NCBI GenBank assembly: GCA_026419785.1
Contig: JAODTK010005761.1
Span: 62,001 to 126,000, forward strand
DNA from: Sclerodactyla briareus
Lineage: Eukaryota; Echinodermata; Holothuroidea; Dendrochirotida; Sclerodactylidae
Length of the DNA stretch: 64,000 nt
Direction of reading: 5' to 3'
A program made the position numbers and the translations under genes. Each line of letters starts with the position of its first letter. Positions within the stretch are counted from its first letter, which is position 1. Below the pieces are notes generated by a model. The model had not been told where the DNA came from. It was given only the letters and a program-made list of their open reading frames with translations, and made no database searches. Shown one piece after another: positions 12,301 through 27,300 of the stretch.

Positions 12301-15300
12301 ACTTATTGTGTTCACAAGAAATCTGAGGATTTATTCCAAAGCTAGGCCTACTTGTGAATGCTTTTCAAATCTGCACAAAAAAACAATAAATTATGAAGAA
12401 CGAAAACAATACAGTTTCATAGTATTTGTTGGCACTTTTGACCGATGTCACTCAAACAAATTCGATGAAAATCAGACGAACGGTTGTCATATCAACATGT
12501 TATGGTTTTGCTTCCAAGCTCTACCGACTTGGGATGATTATTATGATTAGCATGAAACACAATAGGTACCCTCGACTCGCCACATGACACCTACCACACA
12601 GGTATGGAAACAGAACCTCTGGCCTCCATATTACATGCTCACAAGAATCTCCAAATATATTGAAAATCATTCAAAATGGAAATGAAAATACCCGCATACT
12701 TCTACTTTTACAGTGACATTCAAAAGAGTCCAAGTGAAAATCTGTGTTTTTGCCTTGTCACAATAATTGAAACCATTAAAGTAATTATAGGTGAGATAGC
12801 AAGCTTAAAAAATATTACTCATCCGCCTCTTCAGGACCGATGAGATGATCATTTTATTTCAAGATCTCACTCCTTGATGACAGGTAATCAGTTGAACGTG
12901 GGCCGAGACGTCAGTGTCTTTGAGATGCGAAAATGACAGGGAATGCAGGTCGGGGGAGGAGGGTGGAGATGAGAGATAAAGCAGTCAAAACGACAAACAG
13001 CACGTCATTGTGAATCTGGGAACTATCATTACTTACTCGCCCCCCATTAGATCCCGAAGGATGGTACCTGGGGTTAATGCAGGGCCTGACATAGGGCGAG
13101 CTGAATATTTGGGAGGGATTTACCTGTTTGGGAACTGTGACTCCCTGGCTGGGGTCAGCTTTGATATAGAGGGCCCTGAAGGGAGGTTGCTGGCAGACAT
13201 TCTGTGGAAGCCATTTGAGTGTACGAGGTGGAGGCCGTTGGTCGTCCCGTTGGAGCTGAGAACCTCTGCAACGTGCTCAGAAACATCTACAAATGTTGCG
13301 AATAAAAAAGCCTATTATGAAGGATAAGTATCTCCAACAGGCATGTGAACGTAACTGCTGCAGGATCCTACAATAAAGTCTGCTATCGAGAGGAGTTTTT
13401 TGAAGGATTGGTAGGAAATTTTCTCAAGTCTACAATCGGGACGAGAGTTTATAAAGTCTAATATCAGGAGGGAAGTCAGGAACATTATATGTGGAAAGTA
13501 CTTTGGTACAGAGGTGCTACCTCTGTCTTGAGCCAGTTGTTAAGAATGTTCCAACAAATTGACCAAAACTACCTGCCTGGACAGCAGTTCTTCTCTGCAG
13601 TAAGAACACAAGATATCATTAATTAACATTGATTCGCACACTTCCTGTAAATGAAGCAAGTCCCAGGATCCTACAATCATCAGCCCACACTGAACTTTGA
13701 TACCAACAGGACACCCCTGGTACATGGAACAGTGATTTATTACCAAGAATGCACTGCCGCAAGAAAGGAAGGGATAATAGAGCTAGGTTAATATTTTATG
13801 AGCCAGGTATCTCTGCCTACATTTGTATCTATCTACACCACTTGATCCATACCAAGTATATGTAGTGACCATGGGACTCCGCCAATAAGCCAGTTCGTAG
13901 TTGTAAGTGCGCATGCTCACCACTGAAAGTTCGGGGGAATAGACTGGATTCCCCCCACATAGCAATATAGTTACAGCTCATTTTTAAACTGTCACCACCA
14001 TTTGAATAGCCACTACAATCCATCCCATGTTTTCAGATGTTATTGTTGATTAAGTGTGGGGGGAAATCTGTTAAGTTCTGTGTTGGCACGGATTCGTAAT
14101 TTTTGGCAGGGGAGTTTCGAACGTTTGTTCTGCACACTGTATGTTCACTGTCGAACTGTCTTAGTTCCCTCATGACCTTTGACACAACATCACTATCATC
14201 TCATTGAACTGTAACTCTGAATTGGCTTATCACCTCCCCTCCCCGGTCGTCCCTGAATGGAAACTATACACTGACGAGGTCTGTTCGCTACCACATGAAT
14301 AAACATACCTTTTTGACAACCCCATTCGTCCCCGGTCTCAAGGCATAGTCTCCCAGCTTGTAGAGTTTGGGTCTCCGGGCACTGTGACGTCAAACAGATA
14401 GACCTGCTCCCCTCCTATATTAACCAGCAACTCATGCCCACTAGGACTGAAGGTAAGGTAAGTTACAGCCAGGGGGGGGGGGGGGTCCGATGCCACCCTA
14501 CTGACACCTTGGCTGGCAGTTGACCTGAGCAATCAAAAAAAAAAATCATAGGCACTGATTAGGGAGTAGCTAGTTTTCAGCACATAATACCGACAAATCC
14601 AAGGAAGCCTGATTAGCTTGTGGATATAGTTTGCCAGACCTTAGTGCTTTACCCTATGCGAATTAGTCACATTATCAACCCCCATGGAACCCATTCTCTA
14701 ACTTCAAATACCTCTGTACCAAGGTGGACTACATCCATAAGTTTCATGGAAATACAACTTCAAGAATTGGCATAAATTATGCAAATTACTACATCTAATG
14801 ACCTGTATGATCCCGATTCACATTCAAAATTATTCAGGACCAGAGGCAAATCACATCCACCAAGTTCTGTGGAAATCCATCAAACTTCCAAAATGTTAGT
14901 AAATTATGTGAATTGAATACATTGAATGACCTCCAGTGACTCTGTTACGAATTCTCATGACTAAACGTAAACTTCTCCTATACAGTTACTTGAGAATCTG
15001 ACCTATTTAAAATTTTGAATTTATTATGCAAATTAACATATTTCACACTGAAAATTTATTCATTCATCTACCTGATATCCTGGGCGTATGTACCGAACCG
15101 CATCACCATACTCCTACATTCTGTCTGTGATCTCGCTAATGAGCTCCAACAATGAATGGACTGATTACTCAATCAGTGACTTTAAAATAGACTTATTACT
15201 CTAGCTTAATCAGAGACTTTGGGGTCCAAAATCTAATCAGGTTTGCTTCACCCAACCCTGATACCAGTTACAAGATTCATTGAATCTGTCTTATGGTTTT

Positions 15301-18300
15301 GGGGAAATCCTGTTAAGGGGCGAGCGTGACACACACACGTCAAAGAGATTACGAAGTTGTTTCCTGAACGATAATCAAACCCTCAGAGCTTTCACACTGC
15401 TAGCAAGCAAAGTGCATCATCTCAAGCAGTTCGTCAGTATCCCACTGGAAACGAAGTTGACCCATTCCATTCACTTGAATTGCTCGCTTTTCTTTACACA
15501 AGTAACTGAGTATCCCAGCCATTTGCACCCTTGCATTCGCCAGCGAAATTAGAGACACAAGTTTCTGACACTTGAGTACCGACGATCAAATCACCAACAC
15601 TTGAGACTCTTTGATGTGGAAGCACTATTGCATTAGGATACCTGTCTCTGAGAGAATAAATGTGAGGCTGTGAGGTCTTTTATTTCATTTAAGATCAATA
15701 AGGACATCACACAAAGCCTGGGCTCGCTGAGACTGCAAGACCAGGTCAACTGCTCTGTGTGACATCATCAGAGGATCTCAAATGAAATTAAGGATTGGAA
15801 AAAACTCACATTCAACACCATAAAGGATTAAAACCTAATATTACTTTGGGGAAATATCTCGAGGGAATATTTCAAAATTTGATTCCCCTCATATTCTGAA
15901 AGATTGAAAAACATCTTCATAACTATATCAGTGGTGTAGCGGTACTATGTTGCAGTTTGTAGTTCCAATTGCTTCTCCCATGGCTACTTTTAACTTGACA
16001 AAGTGAACATAACTAAAGTTGGTTCCAAACCAAAATAAAGCTAGTTGATGCAATTTCATTTCATTCAAAATCAATGATTCCTGGCAAGCAAGTTAGGAAT
16101 TTTGTATTATTTGACAAATTGTTATGTACTATCACCATTATACTCATCTGTCTTGAAAATATTCTTCATCTTCCCTCATATCGTCTCCCCACCTCCAATA
16201 TGTACACTTTTCACTATACTCTACAGCCTGAAGCTGTGTCAGAAAGTCTCGCCCAACTCTATTTTGAAACCTTAAAATATGGTCATGGATAAGTGAGAGC
16301 TGTATCTGAAGCTAATAAAGGTAGGTGCACAGCACTCTCATGGTCTTTTCCTTATTCCAGGTCAGCACTCATTGGCTTGTCAGTCTGTTGTGCCAGCTGT
16401 ATTTTTTTTTGAAGGGAGTTCTGCCAAGCAGGCAGGAAATGAGAGCTTCTCCATTGGGGAACAAAATGTAAGGGCAATGGGCACTAGCATAGGAATTACA
16501 TGGGAATGTATGGACGCCCCCACGGGTTGTAATATTTTCACAAAGTAAATTCTCTTTCTGAACCTATCATACCCTCCAACGTCGGACACATTTTTGCGTC
16601 ACTAGCAAAAGGGGGTGGGTGGGAGTTTGCCCTGCTGAAAACATATAGAGAGACCTTCCTCGCTTTGGACCACCCCCAGCCTCTATATAGATTATGGGTG
16701 TGAGGAGCCTTGTTGACTAGGCTCAACATTTGTGTGAGTCGCTCGCTTCAGCCTTAGATATCTAAGAGGGTACACATACCAGCTATAAAATATTGCACAC
16801 AATTAGAGGGTATCCTGGCCTGGCTATCTGGCTCAGCTGTTGGGCTGTGAAGTGGGTGACCGAGATACTCCAGTATGAGAAGTGACATCGTGAGGGGACA
16901 GCATCCGCATGTCGTAGAGTCGAACGTAGGGATCGCTTGCTCCAACTGCAAAAACAATAAAATAAAAGCCTTGCGAGTAATGGTGAACATTTGTGATGGA
17001 AAAGAGGATGGATGTGAGATTCCAATTGACTGTAGGGTGTGGTGATGTAGCCTGTTAAAACAGTTGTTTGACAATGTTTTGCCTCGTATCAGTTTCATTC
17101 ACTGATACCTGTAGGACAGCATCCGCATGTCCTAGAGATCGCTTGCTCCGACTGCCAAAAGGATACAAAAAAGGGCCTTGCGATTAATGGTGAATATTTG
17201 TAATGGGAAAGAGAATGGATGTGAGATTCCAATTGACTGTAGGGTGTGGTGATGTAGCCTGTTAAAACAGTTGTTTGACAATGTTTTGCCTCGTATCAGC
17301 TTAATTCACTGATATGTGTAGGATGACAACTCACCGGTGGTTTGCCTAAACAGATGTCTTTGTTTTGCTCGCTGTTGAACTATGTGGGGGACTAGTGGGC
17401 AGAACAACGTCAACACTGATTGTAAAACCATTATTCACCAGGCCTATGTCTGCAGAGAAATCATTCTACTGATCTGCTCCTGGATTGCTCTGACAACCGC
17501 AACCTAAATTTGGCATATGTTGAATGGATATTCTCTTTCAATTTTCAAATTGAAAGATTCATATTATTTTAACTCATGCGCAGTACCAAACAAGCTGCAA
17601 TACACCTGTGCAAAGCTGAAACAGTAGCCTTCATTCATTTTAGACTTTAGCTACATCTCTTTGGATAAATTCTAATTTCGATATTCTAAGAGGTCAAGAA
17701 AGTTTTCTTGTGGCAATTTTTTTGCCAAATTTATTCAGGGCTGCTTCCATCTATATCAATGCCTGTGTGCTACTGATGATTAGCATCTATGTCAACTGAA
17801 TTTTATTGTGCCAGAATCCCAATTTTTTGGGATTTGTCAAACAAGCCCCTGCAGATGATATGCTGTGTAACATGCGACCATGGTATACAAAAGAGCAATG
17901 CCCCACCATTTTTTAGGTATGGCTCCCTCATATCGTCTGCTTCAGCAGGCCAGTGGGGATGGAGATGGTGATGCTGAGTTAAAGGGAAATTCCAGCCAAA
18001 TTATTACTCTTCTTGGTGTTATAATGTTAATGAGAAAAAAAATCATTCAAATATCACTTTATTCCAGGTTCATAGCATGTTCGGTTGGGAGATATGGCGT
18101 CCTCAAATTTCATATAATTTGCTGATTCCGGCAAACTGGCAACCTTTTGTGATGTCCTATCTACCAATTATAAAGGGAAAGACCTATTTCTTAACATTTT
18201 CTCCGAAATTGCTAGATATGACGTCATCAAATGTTGCCAATTAGCAAAATTGCCAACTTAGCAGTGATTATTTGTTAATCTTTAAAAATGTGTAACTTTA

Positions 18301-21300
18301 TAACCGAACATGCTATGAACATGAAACAAAGTTTGATTGGCATGATTTTCAATGCACAATCACATGGCATTAAAATATTTTTCGCTGGAATTGTCCTTTA
18401 AGGATGACAACGATCATGGAGACAACACCAACAGACTAAAAGGTGATATTAAAACCTCTCGGCAACACCCACATGGCACAGGTACGGATAAGTCCCAATA
18501 GAAACGGAATCAATTGCATGGACATTGGATATACTGTACCTGCCAACTGCTCTGGTCGACACTGATTGACCGCTAGGCATTTACACTCTGCGTGCCTGCC
18601 GATGTATGCGTTAAGGTTGACGACCACGTTGTTGCATCTCTCGCTGCAGTTGTGGGCATCCTGAGATCAAATTGTCTGTCCAAGGAAAAAGAACACTGAA
18701 TGACGCCCTGAAAACTCAAGACTCATAATCCTATAGTAATAGGTTGAGTCCCGTCTATCCGACATGCTCAGTGATTAGCCTCTGCCACGTATTATGACCT
18801 TTTCAAGGTTTATTGCTTCCTCAAAACTGTGAATGTTGATGGCCCTGGATTACGGGCCTGGTCTTATAGGAGTAAGTCTCAATGCTTCTCTCAGAGCAAT
18901 TTTTGCTGGAGCTCTGACTGACTTTTCATAGTATAAATTGGACTGGATGTGTTAGAGGGCTTCTCAGACAAGTAACATAGGTACCCAAATTTGACAAAAT
19001 ATAAACTCTGAATCACTTGGGTAATATTTCCAAAATACCGCAGCCCTAAGGGACATTGACCGCATCTGATTGGGGAGAGTGTTATAGTCCTAATGATATT
19101 TGTTTGTTTCTGTAATCAATGATCATATATGTTGCTATTGTAGAGGAGCATCCACACTGGATACAGCTTTCATTGTGAATGCCCATGAATGATACAATTA
19201 TGGTAGAATCATCCACCTGTTAGGATTGTATATATTCGAGATTGTACTGCTCTACCCATCGTCTTTTGAACCCAACTTATGTTTCTACACCTTGTCCAAT
19301 AGCTTGATGAAGGCATCATCAAGCATGAGTTAATAACGAGTGGAATAGCCTACCTGCAGAGGTTGTTTTATCCGAGATTGTTGATGCCTTCAAGAACGTC
19401 TCGACTTGTTTTTCTCCAATTGTGGGAGAATTCTCTGAGTTCTGTTGTTCTTTTTCTTGAGTTGTTGTGATTTCAGGGTCTTATGATGACCCCGACCCTT
19501 CCCAGGCCTCTCAGCAAGTTTGGGTAAAATTCATTCATAAATTTATGCTATTTTATTGGAGGATTTTATGCTTATTTATGCCACTGTTTGCAATTTTTAT
19601 GGCAATTTATGCCATATTCAGTGTAAAATTGGCTATGTTGTTGAGAACAACACCTGGTGAGAAATAGGGTATCTGTAAACCGGTCCAAGCCCATGTCTGG
19701 TGAATAAAATTGCAACATTTATGTCATTTATTCTGCAAGTTCTTCACTGTTCTAGGATACTGAGAACAACTGGCTTCAGTGCTATAGCCACCTTAAAAAG
19801 ACATGTAGCATAATGCAGCATACCAGGCTGTCCCCTCGGTAAACTTCCTGCCAAGATGCAGGCCTCTCGCCAGTCATTTTCAATGGCTTTCCAGAATGCG
19901 TTATGCACATGGAGAAGGGAACATGAACTGGCTTATACATGAATTTCTCCTTCCAAGTTAGCCGCGAGTTTCTTTTCAAACAAAACTTAACAATCAGATC
20001 ACCCATACCAATATGCAGGAGGTACTTCGTATCCCACTTTATCATGTGACCACTCTTTGAAATGGCATACCACACTCTTCGGTTGTACAGTGGATACAAA
20101 AAAGGAGCTTGCAAAAAAACACAAATCACAACCCTTTCCTCTTTCTTGGAACAGTACTGCATGTGTCCATCATACTGCTGCTTTTATCTGGCGAGGTTGT
20201 GGTTTCATCCAACTTGAAGGCAAATGGGATGTCTGAAATGTTCACGATCATCCTGTCGTTAAGATATGGTACAATGCCACACTGGCCACCATACCTTCAT
20301 CTTTGTCCTGTCCTTGTTTATGGCTCTTTGCAATATCAGAATCAGGGAACTACATCTGAAGTGCTCTGCATCATCATTTGTTGCTTGCCTAGGAGTAGGT
20401 GGAATCATAGCTTTTAATACTTGGACCGAGCTTCAACCTTCAGAATGAATTACTCTTTTATCAATAAAATGCTTACCTTCAGAAAGTTGGTGACCTTTTA
20501 TGCCTGACGTTGACTGTCCTTTCAAGACATGCCTTACCATGTGATCGTTTCATGATAACGACCAGAGCCCCCATTCTGATTTCTTTTTACTAATAGTATA
20601 GTATGCACTGGTGGTATCACCTTTGACACTCTTGCCCAGGGAAATTCTCCCACCCAGATTCCACGTAAGTGGTCTTTTTCCATTATATGGCATTCAACCT
20701 CTGGATCTTCCTGACGAAGTGAGTAGGCCTATTCCAAATTCATGTTAGTGATCACACCACCGAACATTGGGTGTGGAGCTTGTTGAGCAAAACATTGAAT
20801 GGAATTTCCTCCATGCCCTCTTTCAAGTTTTGGACAGCATTTGGAATTGGAAGATAAGGTCCTAATTCACTAATGGAGTTTTGGACTGACTTTAGAAGCC
20901 TACCGAGATAGCCCTATATGCAAGGGATACTGACAAGAACCAAGCCCTGTGGTTCAGTAGTTCAAACCATTGTTTATGTCAGCCATCTGTAGTTTACCAA
21001 GGGGCAACGTTTCATGAAAATCAAAGTACAACCAACACTCGGCTCCTGAACACACCAAGGTTGAAGTTGACTCTATCTATCTAGCAGAGTGAAATAAACA
21101 TGCTAACATTTGCAATTCAACACCTGGCCTCAGATGGCCTTTCCCTCATGCCAAACACAGGGAGCAAGTTGTTTGAAACTATGATAACACAGGACTTTCC
21201 TTTGGCACTGATCAAGTTAGATTAAAACCCATGAAGGCAGTGCCTAGCCCATGCCCGTCAATTAACTACAGCAAGATGATGCAGTGATATTGCATTCCAA

Positions 21301-24300
21301 GATGGGTACCTACTTTTAAAATGGCCTTAAAGAACTACCAAGACTCAGGTGGACAATTGATGGTGTGTAAATGTTTTCTCACAATATTTACACACTATTA
21401 CCCTGTTTTTGAGCTCAACAGAGCATCAAGGGTGTTTTTTTTTTGATTGTGTGTGTAAAAGCTCGTATCATCCATCTATTAAATGTAAATTGGACTGGAT
21501 TTGTGACAAAAATGTTACGGTCAATCACCTACCATCAACCTAGAGCCTATTGATTGCTGATAGTCACATGTCTCTCGACAACATTGCATTGAAATTAGGA
21601 ACCAAATAGTCAATTATATTACTGACAACTTATGAAGAAAGCCAACTTCATCTTTAACAGCAGCAAGATTTTGTGCATTTTCACAACATGGTCATCAATT
21701 GATCTCAATTCCCGAACACCCTACCTGCACCCGTGACCAGACAATTCCCCACCGGACAATTCCTCCAACGAATGTTTTTTGTGGTCAGAATTAGGGTCAG
21801 GGATTAAAATTGTCCGGGTGGGAAGTTGTGCGCGGAACCGTGTGCACCACTGGTCAGTGATTGCACTGAGCACATACCACGACTATCCAACTTATTAGAG
21901 CAGCGTGTTCTGAACTTTTCACCCCCCAAATATACCATTTCATGTCCAAGTGAGAACTAGATGACCACTGACCCCAAATTTCAGAACATCCCCATGTACC
22001 ATTGGTCAGTGATGACATTGACTATATCAATATAATAGTGCCAAATCAATCTATAGGAGAATCATTGTTTGACTGTTGACCCCAAAAATGGAACCTTGTG
22101 GAACCCCAAAGGCCCTTGACCCCACGTTCCTGAACACCCCATATGCCCCACAGTCAGTGATACACTGCCACCATATCATGATCAACCCATTCAATCTGTA
22201 TAAGAATGAATCATTTTGTCGTTTTGACCCCCAAAATAACCCTTTGGGGGTCCACAATAACCCCTAAATAATCTTGGAAATCCCTGAACACCCTATAGGA
22301 TGGACTAGTTAATAACACTACTGACCAATTATGAACAAATCCACTTAACTGCAGGAGGAGCAATTGGCATATTGTCAAAAAATGACCAACTGACCCCTAG
22401 ATGACCTTCGACCTCAATTTTTTAAACACCCCAGATGACCCTTCACTTGTTAATCAATGGGACCAAGTTTCATCATCATCCATGGGAGAGGAGCAATTTA
22501 AAAAACCAATTTTGAATGGGCATTATAAGCTCATATTATATGAGCTTGAAGGCCTTCTTCGGTGTGCGAAGTCAGTGCTGCGTCATCATCAACACATATC
22601 CTTTAGGAGAACAGTCCGAATCTTGGTCTTCGCTCTCAGGCGAGATAAGTTAAACAGTTTCCCTCCACTTCTGGTGTGCAAGTGGACTCCCTCATCACAG
22701 CCTTCAACAGCTGATTAACAGTTTGCCCATGCTTGTAGACAATTTGGTTTGACTATCAGCATTAAGAAACCAATGTCTGGCCAAGACGTTCCTACACAGC
22801 ATCCATCACTCATCGCGGCGAAGTACTTGAAGGTCGCTCACACCCACCACCTTCACCTACCTTGGCTCCACTGTGACCAGCAACCTGTCGCTTGATACAG
22901 AGATCGACAAGCGCATCGCCAAAGCTGCTGCTGTCCATTTCAATCCTGCAGCAATCGGTGTTGAGAACAAGCGCTAACTCTGAACCCAAACTCCAGGTAT
23001 ATACAGGCATGCATCCTCAGCACCCTGCTGTACCGGCAGTGAATCCTGGACAACCTACTCCAACAGGAGCACCGCTTGGAAAGTTTCCATCTTCGCTGCC
23101 TCCGGCGCATCATGAGCATAACATGGCAGGACAGAGTCACCAACACTGCTGTACTGGGGTGAAAGCAGGCTCCCTCAGCATGCGTCTCATGCTCTGTCAA
23201 CGTCGGCTCCGGTGATCGCCATGTACACCGCATTGAGGACGGGTTCCGCATTCCCAAGGACCTCCTGTATGGCGAACAGGCTACAGGATGCCGCCCAATG
23301 GGTCGCCCAGCACTGCGCTACAAGGCCGTCTGCAAGCGACGACCTTAAACTCCCGGGCATCGACACGGCCCAAATGGGAGCACTTGCCAGATGATCGTGA
23401 CGGATGGCGCCATGCTGTCCGGGCTGGCATCAAGAGGGAGAGGAGAAAGGACCCTACAGCTAGTAGAAGGAGGGACGTAGGAAAGAGAGACAACAGAGCA
23501 TCTCTACCACCCCACAGTCTCAGTTTGTGTTGCAAACAAATGCGGAGAGACTGTCACGCCAGGATTGGACTGTTAAGCCATACCAGACGCTGCTCTCAAC
23601 AACACTGATTTGACTTTCCAGGGTGCACACACCATTGTCTCTCGAGACACAAGGATGCCTACTATATGAGCTTATACAACCAGGACAGCTCTATCCTGCA
23701 ATCTATAATTCACAATTCATAGCTGCAGTGATTCAAAGAGGGTGGTATAACTGACATTCCTAAAGCCGCGTTTCCCATGGCACGCGGGCGGGCGGGCTGG
23801 AGGGCGGGCGTCTTCCTAAAAATCGTCATCGTATTTTCAATGGAACAGTTTCCATGCACGCGGACGGGCGGCGGGCGGGCGGGCAGGGCGGCGTTTTTCC
23901 GCGAATCGGTCAGTAGCGCTTTTCCGCCCGCCCGCGGTCCGCGTGGGTATCGCAATCAATCCCGGGGATTTCCCTGCTTGAAGCCGGATAATAATGGAGA
24001 GTAGAGGAAATTGGAGGTCAAATAAGGTTCCAACAACATTCATAAGGTTCAACATAGGATGGAGATTATACAGAGTGTGTCTATATTCAACGGCCTAGAC
24101 ACCTTTTTTAACACATATTTACATGTTTAAACCAATTGATATGTCAAGTATTTGCTAGTTAAAGCTCCAAACAACCGGTCATTGTGAGGTTGAAGGTGGG
24201 CCGTATCGTGACATTGGAACAATGGTTTCAGAAAATGAAAAGCGGGTTGTTTAGGATTTGAACCACTAGTATGCATCCGGTGTTGACCCACAACGTCACC

Positions 24301-27300
24301 GACAACAAGACAGCAACAAACAACCAACAAACAACGGCAACGACAAGGAAACAAACAACACCCCAACACCAAATAATAATAACAATAATGGACAACACAA
24401 TACATACATAATAATAATAACAATTAATAATAGTAGGCTACATCGTTCTTAATATAGCTCATTCCCACTAAAGTGAGAAGAAGGTGCTTGACTTACTCGA
24501 GAAAACGCCCGCCCGCCCGCGTGCATGGAAACGCGTCCTTCCAAAACGCCCCGCCCTCCCGTCCGCCCGCCCGCCCGCCCGCCCGCCCGCCCGCGTGCAT
24601 GGAAACGCAGCTTAAGAGGGGGCATTAGACTAGGAAGGGGAGTCAGAATAGGGAGGGAGAAGAGTAATAGACAATTTTCTATAAATTAGAATGCAGTCCA
24701 GGATTCCATGTTATTTAAATTTTCACATAACATCATTAGATAAAAGTACGTTTGCCCTGAACATTGACAGTTTTGCATGACTGTGTATAACACATCAAAG
24801 GACATTGAAGGCCACGACTGTATCCAAACTGTAGGCTTATGTGCTTACATCTGTTCCCATAACACACAACCATTTTCAGGAGACATAGGATTAGAAAGAT
24901 ATTTTATAATCATACATCCATTTCAATTAAATTGATGATTTTTATGATTTACCCTTCAATTCACCATGCTGATTTTATGCTACCTTCTCATCTTTCAATT
25001 CAACCATATTTTAGGATTTTATGATTTTCTGCCATCTGGGGCCCTGCCGCTTCCTACTAAAACTGGACTGAATCAGCTACTCATCATCGCTAAAAATTGA
25101 GAATTTTCTCATTGCCGAGCATTTATACCGACCTTACAACTCACTTATTCAATCTAAAGGAATAGAATAACGTGGTAAGCCTTTGAGTGACCAAACAAGC
25201 AGTTTCGAACCGCAGTCCTTTGCCCTATTTTTGCGATCAGAAGATTTTTTTAACGCAGTATTGGATTTAAGTTTTGACCACCCCCCACCTTGATTCTATT
25301 GGTTTTGACTATCTGGGGATTTTGTTGTGTTTAATGAATATCTAACTACTTCCAAGAATAAGCATAAATTATGCAATTAGACACCTTAATACCTTCTGTG
25401 GACCTTTGACCCACCTTCAATTTTGTGTGGTAACCAAACTATAGCAATCCACAAAGTTCATTCATCGAAAAAATTAGCAGACTTCGGAAAAATTCATAAC
25501 TTAAATGCAAATTATACACCTCAAATGACCTTTGATGACCTTGACTCTTTGTTCATAAATTTATCAGGACTGAAGGTAGATCCATGTTGAACAACTGGGC
25601 AACACCAACGTCCGACGTCGTCCGAATTATTCTCCTGCTTCCTCTCGTTTCATAAGTATTTTGCTCTTTTCCATTTTCGTCATTATTCCTTTTCTCCTCG
25701 TAGTTGTGCTTAGTTTTCTGTGTTTTTGTATTTTTGTGTTCGAGGCTGTTTTGAGTCTTCTTCAGTCTCTTCCGTGCTTGTTCCTTTTTGGGGCTATTTT
25801 TGCTCTAGCCCTCGTTCCCCCCTCCCTAGCACAGGCTAGCTTTTTTCTTTTCTGCCTTCCGTACCTGTGTGTAATTAGCCGTCATAGCGTATGCAATTAC
25901 CTTGGGTGGTGTAAAATGTCTGCTGTGGTGGAGTTGTGATTGTGCTAATTGTTTTTCGCGTAAGCCTATTGTCCAGTTTTTTTTGTCCTCCTTGCTTTTT
26001 GTTTCTGTTCCGGGGCCGTTGGTTGCCGGTACCTCTTGCATTCTTTGTCGACATAGTGATTTCTTTCTTCTTCTCCGTCAGTGATTTTAGTGCGTTTGCT
26101 ACTGAGTGTGGTGTATTGTCTATCTGATTTCCCGTGTTAATAGTTTAAAGGCCCTTATATTAGTTTTTCCCTCGTACATTCCTTACTATTTAATTGTAAT
26201 TCTTAATTCGTAGGTTGCGACCGTGGTCGAAATGAATCGTGAGTTAAACTAGTGTTTGTTGGTGTTTTTCCCTTAGAGTATTCTTTTTTTTTTTTTCTTT
26301 CTGCATCAGTAATTTTTCATTCACTTAGAGTGCCCCCTACTTTATTTTTCATTTCCTGTACTTTTTTTTGTTCTTCTATTTAGTTGCTGTTATGGGGGGT
26401 GAGGGAAGGATAGGCTGCTATGCATGTCAGGGTTTTTGTGATATGTTGGAATCGAGTATCTGAATTCTTGGCTGAGTTTAAAAAAGGGGGTTGAGCTTTG
26501 AGGACACTAGGGATGGGTATATTTTCTAGATGTAGAAGTGTCATAGACTAGCCGTGCTTGAAGCGAGGCTTGGGCATACGTGGAGTGCATGGGGAAGAGG
26601 TTAGGAGGGGGGCTACTGCCGATAAAACGGAAGTAAAGCGGTTGACCGGCCTTGTACCCTAGGAATGTTTTAGGTTGCTGGCAGTTGGAGGAGCGGGTGC
26701 AAGGGGGGGTCAGTTGTGGGTGGGAGTTGTGGGGGCGGGGGAGGAGTAACAGAGAGGATGGGCGACCATTCCATAGCCCGGTGGTTCCAGTCGCGTTGGA
26801 TGGAAAGAAGAAGGTGACTATTGTTGGGGGGTAAGGTAAAAGGGAAGTTTTTTGCTGGTGGGGGATTCGATTGTCCCCGGTATGTGGAACAGGAATTTAG
26901 TCCGCGTGGATCAGCTGAACGTAACTCGCGTTTTGTCTTCCGGGGGGCCTAGGGTTTGGAGGATATTAAGTGCGAGGGTAAACAGAACAAGTTTGAATGA
27001 TTTGCCGATTTTAGCCATGAACGCAAGCCTGACGTCAATTTGGTATTACAGAGTCTGTTGAACAATGATATTTCCACAGCCAATGTTCACCTTCCTGGTT
27101 TTGTTTTTGTTTAATAAGGAAAATCGGAGAAGATCTCTCCCGTTGCATTGGTGGGTGAGTTTTTGTTGTCTGTTGAGGGTCTGACTTGAATGTTTTTTTT
27201 GAGAAGGCCGAATATTGGGTGGTAAGTTTTTTGTCCCCAACTCGGTTTTGTGTGAAATTCCGTCTAACTCCATCTGGTAGTCCCAGTTCTTTATTAGTTT

